Positions 7,801 to 11,252 of a stretch of DNA of 11,252 nt are shown here, in pieces. The position numbers and the translations under genes are program-made. The notes under the pieces were generated by a model, which saw nothing but the letters and a program-made list of their open reading frames with translations, made no database searches and was not told the DNA's origin. Numbering within the stretch: position 1 is the first letter of the stretch; the number at the start of each line of letters is the position of its first letter. Source of the DNA: a bacterium. Its GTDB lineage: Bacteria > Latescibacterota > UBA2968 > UBA8231. The stretch covers positions 1 through 11,252 of the forward strand of contig JAQCJA010000113.1 in assembly GCA_027593305.1 (NCBI GenBank), in the 5' to 3' direction.

Positions 7801-10800
7801 GGCAAACTCGATACGACTGGAGTCGGGCGAGCCGATGCGCTCCGTCGTCTCATCGTAGAGATGGAGGCGGAACAGCCGCCACCCTGCGGCGGAGCGTGTC
7901 CCTGGAACGTGCGCATCCCGGCGCAGGTCGATGACGTGATGGTAGAAGTCGTTACGGATGTTCAGGTTGCCGTCATTGTTCAGATCTTCTGTGTCCGGAC
8001 GCTGGCCCCCTTCGGACAAACGGTTGCCCTGGGTGCCGTTGATCCGTCGGTACTCATCCCGGTTGCGGGTGGGATCATAGTCCCAGTTGTCCCCCTCTGG
8101 ATCGGCGGCGTCCCGGCCGTCGTATTCCGGCAAAGCCCGGAACTGTTGCCGCTTCTGCTCGTCTGAAAGTCCCGCCGTATCGATGTCGGCTTCGACCAGA
8201 TAGTGGTCCAGCTCCTGTTCATCGGTGCGCCCGTCGAGACCGATGTCTTCATCCTTTGACACTTCGTTGTCGCCGGTGGTCCGCCCGGGAAGCGGCGTGT
8301 CTTCGGTGTCGATGCGGCCGTTGGGAATCCAGTCCTCGCTGATGTCACCCAGGTCGATATGGACAGTGCCTTCCTCACCGCGCAACCACACATCGAGAAA
8401 CTTGGACTGGGAAAAATCCCGCACGCCACCGGTGAAAACCGTCATCAGTCCGCCCCAGGTATTGACAGCGTCAGGCCGTGGGACCACCTGCAGCGACAGG
8501 ACGTCGGTCTCGTTGTTGGTCGCCTCCACCTGATCGGCCTGGCCGGGCCAGATGGCGATGCGCAGCACACGGTCGAAGGGGTTGAACCAATGCGTGCTGC
8601 CACGCTCATCCGTGCCGAGGAACGTTCCTTCCGATGGGCTGGCGGGAGTCCAGCGCGAGCGGAACACGGAGAGGGTCTCGGGACGTTCAGCGCCCTCGAA
8701 ATCGTCGATGTAGCCCTGCCCTTTGGTGTTCAGATTCGGGCGGCTCTGAGCGATCTCAGCCTGCACGTTCAGAGATGATGGCTCCACCGTCTTCAGCAGG
8801 GGGAGGGCGTCGACGATACGGGTTAGAATGGGTGCATCGAACTTGGCGCGCACGTCCATGTCCCAGACCACGGTACGGGCCGGTTCGCTGCCCACTCGAA
8901 CCCGCTCTTCGGCACTGCGCACATTGTTGTAGATCATGGTGCCGCCCAGGACGCCGTTCCCATTGAGGAACTCGTATTCGCCGCGCATGCCGAGCAGGGT
9001 CTTCTGCTGACCTCCCAGGCCGATCAGATCCTGGCTTTCGAAGGTGATCTCGAGATCGGCCCCTGGATCACCCACGGCGTTCACCGCCTCGCCGAGAAAC
9101 TGCACCTCGCCGGTAAAAGTGACGTTGAAGTCGACCCCACGGGTCAGGCGCTTGCCGTTGAGCCGCACGTCAACTGACTCCACGTCGATGCTTGCCAGTC
9201 GCCCCTGCGTCAGGTTGATGCGTTGTTGCCCGGAACTGTTGATGACCTGAATGATGTAGCGACTGGCTTCGATCTGATCGCGCTGCTGCTGCTTGTCGTA
9301 GACCTCGGGCACCTTTGTGCCCAGCACGTCGTACTTCGTATCCAGTGGATCAAAGGGCCGCAGATCGGGGAAGATGAGTACCCCCTGTACACCATCGAGT
9401 CCGACATAATCGGCGTCGATAATCTGATCCGCCCGCGTGCCGGGGTCCTGACCATGGGTATCGAGACCCATCAACTGCAGAAAACTCTTGCCGTTCTGCG
9501 TGTTCTCGGGCTCTGCGCCGGGGACCTCCCGAAGGATCTCGACACGAATCTTGTCTTCATCAAACAGTCGCCCCCGGGAGAATCCGCGGACAATGCGGTA
9601 GACGTTTTTCCATTCCAGGTTCCACGTAGGGAACTCGGGACGCGCATCCCGTGCCTTGATCAGCCGCAGACGCATGGAATCGGGGGCCGCCGGTATGCTG
9701 CCAACCTGTCGGCCGCCCACCGTACGATAGGTGACGGCCAGAGCGTGCCGGTCCTGCACGGCCACGCGCAGGATGATGTAGCCGAGTTCGGAGACCAGGC
9801 CGTAATCATTGTCGGGGTCGAGGCGGTGCCAGGTACCGACCTCGCTGAAGCCGGTCGCCGGGTTTGTCGGTTGGGACGGATCGGTGCTGGCCACTCCAGG
9901 ACGAGCCAGCTGCTCGGAGTCATTGTTGACATTGAAGTCGTTGATGAAAATCTGCAGCGACTGCGCGTCGATCCGGTCGTTTGGCTCGAAGTCAGCGGGG
10001 ATGCCGGTGTTCAGGTCGGAGAAATCGGTCAACCGCTCGCGATATGTCTCGTCGAGAAAGAACCACTGGTTGCGCACGTACTCATAGTCACGGATTTCCA
10101 CGGTATCAACCTGGGCGCCACCATGGAAGGATTGCCGGTTGCTCACGGACTTTTCGTGACTGGCGATCGTGGTGAAGGCCATAGGACCCAGGTGTCCCGA
10201 GGCACGTATGCCGAACAGTCCCTTGTGCTGCTGATTGAAGCCGACGAAGCGCGTGTTGGGCAGGGCCAGCGTCGTATTGCCTGCCTGGACCTCCTGAAAG
10301 ATGTCGTCCTCGTTGCCTTTGTAATCGAGCTTGATCTGGTTGGCCAACTGATCCGTCAGATTCTGATTGAAGGCGCTGCCCAGGGACTCGGTATCCTGGG
10401 TGATACGGATGTTGATCGCCTCACCGACGCTGCCCTCGACGGAGAATGCCGATTGCTGGTCCATGCTCAGCGTCGGAAACTTGGAGGGGCGACCCGCCAG
10501 GGTCTGCACCTCTCCTGCTGTCCATTGACTCTTGCCACCAAGGGATGCGGTATGTGATCCGTTGATGCGCAGGGATCCCTCATCGCCAATGAGTCGACGG
10601 ACCGGCGCCGGCGCCGGGATCGGCACGCGCCATTCCAGCCGGTTGCGTCCGGCTCGCGTCTGATTGGCAGCGACCTGGAGAAATTTGCCACGCACCGCCT
10701 GATGCCAGGCCTTCTGGGTCAGGTGGGCCTGGCCCAAATCGACATAGCTGCGAACCGGCAGCGTCACCGCGGGCCCCGCAGGGAATCCGGCCAACATGGG

Positions 10801-11076
10801 CTGAAAGTGCACACCCATGGAGTCCAGGGTGGCATTCTTGCCAGAGAACGGTGTGTCCCATTCAAGCATGGGCTGCCGGGAAGGTCGATGGCGCACCAGG
10901 GGAGAGCCTGCGCGCAACGGCCCGTACTCTTCAGGTTGGTGGAACAGGTCACGCAAGACACCTGGCGTCGCATCCAGACGTACTCCGGGCGCCGCTGCCG
11001 TCAGTACCGGCAACGCCAGCCAGACGTAGAGTGTGGCGCCCCAGATGCGCGCCACCCGGACAGCGAGCCTGGTCAT
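4843..11076 (-). CDS. sprA: SprA/Sov family outer-membrane translocon of the type IX secretion system
   Basis: SprA (Sov in Porphyromonas) is a giant single-chain outer-membrane beta-barrel through which type IX cargo leaves the cell. From the ATG at 11076 the product is 2077 residues, shorter than the roughly 2400-2500 of Flavobacterium SprA or Sov. A signal peptide is visible (basic start, then LYVWLALPVLTAAA near residues 17-30). Family features recalled from known SprA proteins include EGSVGEAINIRITQDTES, then IKLDYKGNEDDIFQEVQAGN (around 251), LFGIRASG, IVDALPLLKTVEP, GYIDDFEG (788-795), DLGDISEDWIPNGR with ISEDW at 912-916, DIGLDGRTDEQE, and WRLFRLHLYDE. Alternating polar and hydrophobic strands run to the C-terminal end GTVTFR, as expected of a barrel. 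A run of four perfect ANTDA repeats lies near 1709-1731. A TTG at 11088 in the same frame is an alternative start; neither has a clear Shine-Dalgarno sequence. Partner genes (PorV, PorK-N, GldK-N) are not in the window. Confidence 0.92.
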   Translation of the reverse strand: MTRLAVRVARIWGATLYVWLALPVLTAAAPGVRLDATPGVLRDLFHQPEEYGPLRAGSPLVRHRPSRQPMLEWDTPFSGKNATLDSMGVHFQPMLAGFPAGPAVTLPVRSYVDLGQAHLTQKAWHQAVRGKFLQVAANQTRAGRNRLEWRVPIPAPAPVRRLIGDEGSLRINGSHTASLGGKSQWTAGEVQTLAGRPSKFPTLSMDQQSAFSVEGSVGEAINIRITQDTESLGSAFNQNLTDQLANQIKLDYKGNEDDIFQEVQAGNTTLALPNTRFVGFNQQHKGLFGIRASGHLGPMAFTTIASHEKSVSNRQSFHGGAQVDTVEIRDYEYVRNQWFFLDETYRERLTDFSDLNTGIPADFEPNDRIDAQSLQIFINDFNVNNDSEQLARPGVASTDPSQPTNPATGFSEVGTWHRLDPDNDYGLVSELGYIILRVAVQDRHALAVTYRTVGGRQVGSIPAAPDSMRLRLIKARDARPEFPTWNLEWKNVYRIVRGFSRGRLFDEDKIRVEILREVPGAEPENTQNGKSFLQLMGLDTHGQDPGTRADQIIDADYVGLDGVQGVLIFPDLRPFDPLDTKYDVLGTKVPEVYDKQQQRDQIEASRYIIQVINSSGQQRINLTQGRLASIDVESVDVRLNGKRLTRGVDFNVTFTGEVQFLGEAVNAVGDPGADLEITFESQDLIGLGGQQKTLLGMRGEYEFLNGNGVLGGTMIYNNVRSAEERVRVGSEPARTVVWDMDVRAKFDAPILTRIVDALPLLKTVEPSSLNVQAEIAQSRPNLNTKGQGYIDDFEGAERPETLSVFRSRWTPASPSEGTFLGTDERGSTHWFNPFDRVLRIAIWPGQADQVEATNNETDVLSLQVVPRPDAVNTWGGLMTVFTGGVRDFSQSKFLDVWLRGEEGTVHIDLGDISEDWIPNGRIDTEDTPLPGRTTGDNEVSKDEDIGLDGRTDEQELDHYLVEADIDTAGLSDEQKRQQFRALPEYDGRDAADPEGDNWDYDPTRNRDEYRRINGTQGNRLSEGGQRPDTEDLNNDGNLNIRNDFYHHVIDLRRDAHVPGTRSAAGWRLFRLHLYDETTERIGSPDSSRIEFARIALITDKAFGDTASVEIAQMEIIGNEWQEDGVTRLYDDATVVSQNEAFNVTVVGTDENQSYRQPPGVKVNRLTSGVREREQALVLDVTELDAGHQAAATKVLTRNADYTKYTRLKMFVHGDSNAVYSPQPDSSDLELFLRFGADSLNYYEYATRVFVGWDPRNEIDMDLLEMAQLKAALQLGRVDSSGMRLTQLDTVIADPRVRHGAPAVYRVRGNPSMQQVRQLTLGLRNRGDVQELTALVYADELRLDGARNNPGMAAYGRVNAQLADFMDVDATVNLQQEDFRTLANTERRSADLSTSLSTTTNLHKVLPGTWGFTIPVKYAYNRDQSLPRFGPNSDVELPSSEKDLQRSVNSKEFVEFSISKSRGGKNMITRWTLDQMNLRMSQTRNRGLSPVTPVNDRDTQSLAFGYSMPLPAPRIAYLGWMPEFVPPSLRKSELSPLPTTASYSLNVNRQESANWRVGQIDTTFNEDFSLKESYSTKVSPLRSLSGDYSLAVDRDLRKLYNPSHFAFGREVKRNQRADVKVQLRVVRWLDPTFTFQADYEEDSDPRRRQQASLIDTAGGINRVIQTLDTSTKNTLSSRISLRLPDVLKAIGSPGLKKRPARRTPAAAPAAANTDAANTDAANTDAANTDAANAAATDAAPKATTNKDDRKEAQPFFARRFLYFTSDYVEPLSYSWRRSTEARNFNLVQRPALAFQLGLDDSLRVAQRGVGLTQQDSWSRSTNTDLSSGLRLPMGFSVKPSFKDQVSRRSGSTQDRLRVEQSQTYPSVIVNWGRADRVWGLRRYLNSAQVNMRYEETRSSQAEGSLDPSNLIREGVATEWRATWTGQWRIGPTTRIELSSTTSEDLDFEITDRSDSTVVVHHKPPLRGSGRNSKTTTTFDTRYKLRPRELPFFGKLKSSIDLNFQINMSSQTRESATGDEKLVPISSNERWDAQLRATYSFSETFRGEGAISIENDRNNISEKTRKVREVRMSGTVTFR
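5884..5952 (-). repeat. Tandem 15-bp repeat in sprA (ANTDA repeats)
   Basis: On the plus strand the unit gttggctgcatcggt occurs four times without a mismatch (5884-5943), followed by nine bases of a fifth copy. The length is a multiple of three, so copy changes would add or remove five residues (Ala-Asn-Thr-Asp-Ala) without breaking the frame. It sits in a low-complexity segment between barrel strands, next to a proline/alanine stretch. Confidence 0.95.
5949..5972 (-). repeat. Two 12-bp tandem copies coding for PAAA units in sprA
   Basis: The unit ctgcggcagggg (plus strand) occurs twice in direct succession, directly beside the 15-bp repeat array and overlapping its last partial copy by four bases. 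It codes for Pro-Ala-Ala-Ala twice, in the same likely loop of the translocon. Confidence 0.85.
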
Positions 11077-11252
11077 GGAATCAGACAATCGTTAAGCATC
11101 GGTTCGACAGACGCGCATGCATCGGGGTCCTGCCCGCGCTGGCGGGGTCCACCAGCCGGCCGTAAGGCTCGGATGGACCGTTGCCAGGTTTCGAACCCGG
11201 CAGACGGCTTGGGTTGTGCGGGAGGGACCCGCTGAATCAGGCGGGGTCCTCT
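11077..11252 (-). other. Leader of sprA: no recognisable gene, inverted repeats, one frame open into sprA
   Basis: I recognise no gene, promoter or operator here. On the minus strand the frame starting at 11252 stays open for about 60 codons and ends with TGA at 11075-11073, overlapping the sprA ATG as ATGA; this could be the tail of an upstream gene, but the other two frames are also mostly open and the peptide resembles nothing I know. A hairpin can form from 11225-11232 and 11241-11249 (8 bp with one bulged base, loop of 8). A T-arm-like hairpin with TTCGAAA in its loop lies at 11183-11201. The sequence ggcggggtcc occurs at 11141-11150 and 11240-11249, with a shorter copy at 11123-11130. 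Confidence 0.4.
11225..11249 (-). other. Inverted repeat (possible RNA hairpin) upstream of sprA
   Basis: The arms ggacccgc (11225-11232) and gcggggtcc (11241-11249) pair over 8 bp with one bulged G around an 8-base loop. No T run follows on either side, so it is not a standard Rho-independent terminator. The left arm could instead pair with gcggg at 11218-11222, giving two mutually exclusive structures. In GC-rich DNA such pairings also arise by chance. Confidence 0.4.

Noticed and set aside
9223..10557. Long plus-strand open frame of 444 codons, and another at 6268-7365 of 365 codons.
   Set aside because: Both lie opposite sprA, whose product shows clear family motifs over the same bases. 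They have no recognisable domains; GC-rich codon use on one strand creates such mirror frames.
11086..11088. TTG start for sprA, giving 2081 residues.
   Set aside because: It has no better ribosome binding site than the ATG four codons later, and adds only four residues ahead of the signal peptide. ATG is preferred, but the choice is not certain.
11173..11249. A possible tRNA on the minus strand: T-arm-like hairpin (6 bp stem, loop TTCGAAA) at 11183-11201 followed by GGTCCA.
   Set aside because: The spacing from T-arm to the CCA-like end is one base short. No anticodon arm with a seven-base loop can be folded upstream and only a 5-bp match to GGACC near 11248 could close an acceptor stem. 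A tRNA with a long variable arm starting beyond the window cannot be fully excluded.
11225..11249. Rho-independent terminator upstream of sprA.
   Set aside because: The hairpin is GC-rich but no run of T follows it in either direction.

Overview
The window is GC-rich and holds one tightly packed gene series read right to left on the minus strand. Order of transcription: a very large SprA/Sov-type outer-membrane translocon gene (4843-11076), a TTG-started comEA-like gene, a PilM-like gene, a gene that looks like a fused PilN/PilO, coaD, obg, and dprA, which runs off the left edge. Gaps between the genes are only about 7 to 26 bases. No terminator-like structure separates them, so most or all are probably co-transcribed. 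No plus-strand gene is convincing; the long plus-strand open frames mirror the minus-strand genes. There is no CRISPR array, insertion sequence, rRNA or confident tRNA.

SprA/Sov is the translocon of the type IX secretion system, known mainly from Bacteroidota. The high GC content, the divergent and shorter SprA, and its company of competence and pilus genes suggest a member of the wider FCB group (for example Gemmatimonadota, Latescibacterota, Eisenbacteria or Krumholzibacteriota) rather than a classic Bacteroidota species. This placement is inference; nothing in the window fixes the taxon.

Region by region: 1-1142 is dprA (competence, RecA loading on incoming single-stranded DNA), lacking only its last codons. 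1150-2187 is obg (ribosome assembly GTPase). 2207-2686 is coaD (coenzyme A synthesis). 2698-3516 and 3526-4422 are the inner-membrane PilN/PilO-like and cytoplasmic PilM-like proteins expected of a type IV pilus or competence pseudopilus assembly platform. 4447-4818 is a membrane-anchored double helix-hairpin-helix DNA receptor. 4843-11076 is sprA. 11077-11252 is a short leader with inverted repeats and no recognisable gene, although one minus-strand frame stays open through it and ends in an ATGA overlap with sprA.

Three genes (comEA, pilM-like, pilN/O-like) together with dprA form a coherent DNA-uptake theme, interleaved with housekeeping genes and headed by a secretion translocon. The most notable points are an 11-base poly-G tract in the middle of the PilM-like gene, where a change of one base would truncate the protein, the apparent PilN-PilO fusion, and a perfect 15-bp tandem repeat inside sprA.
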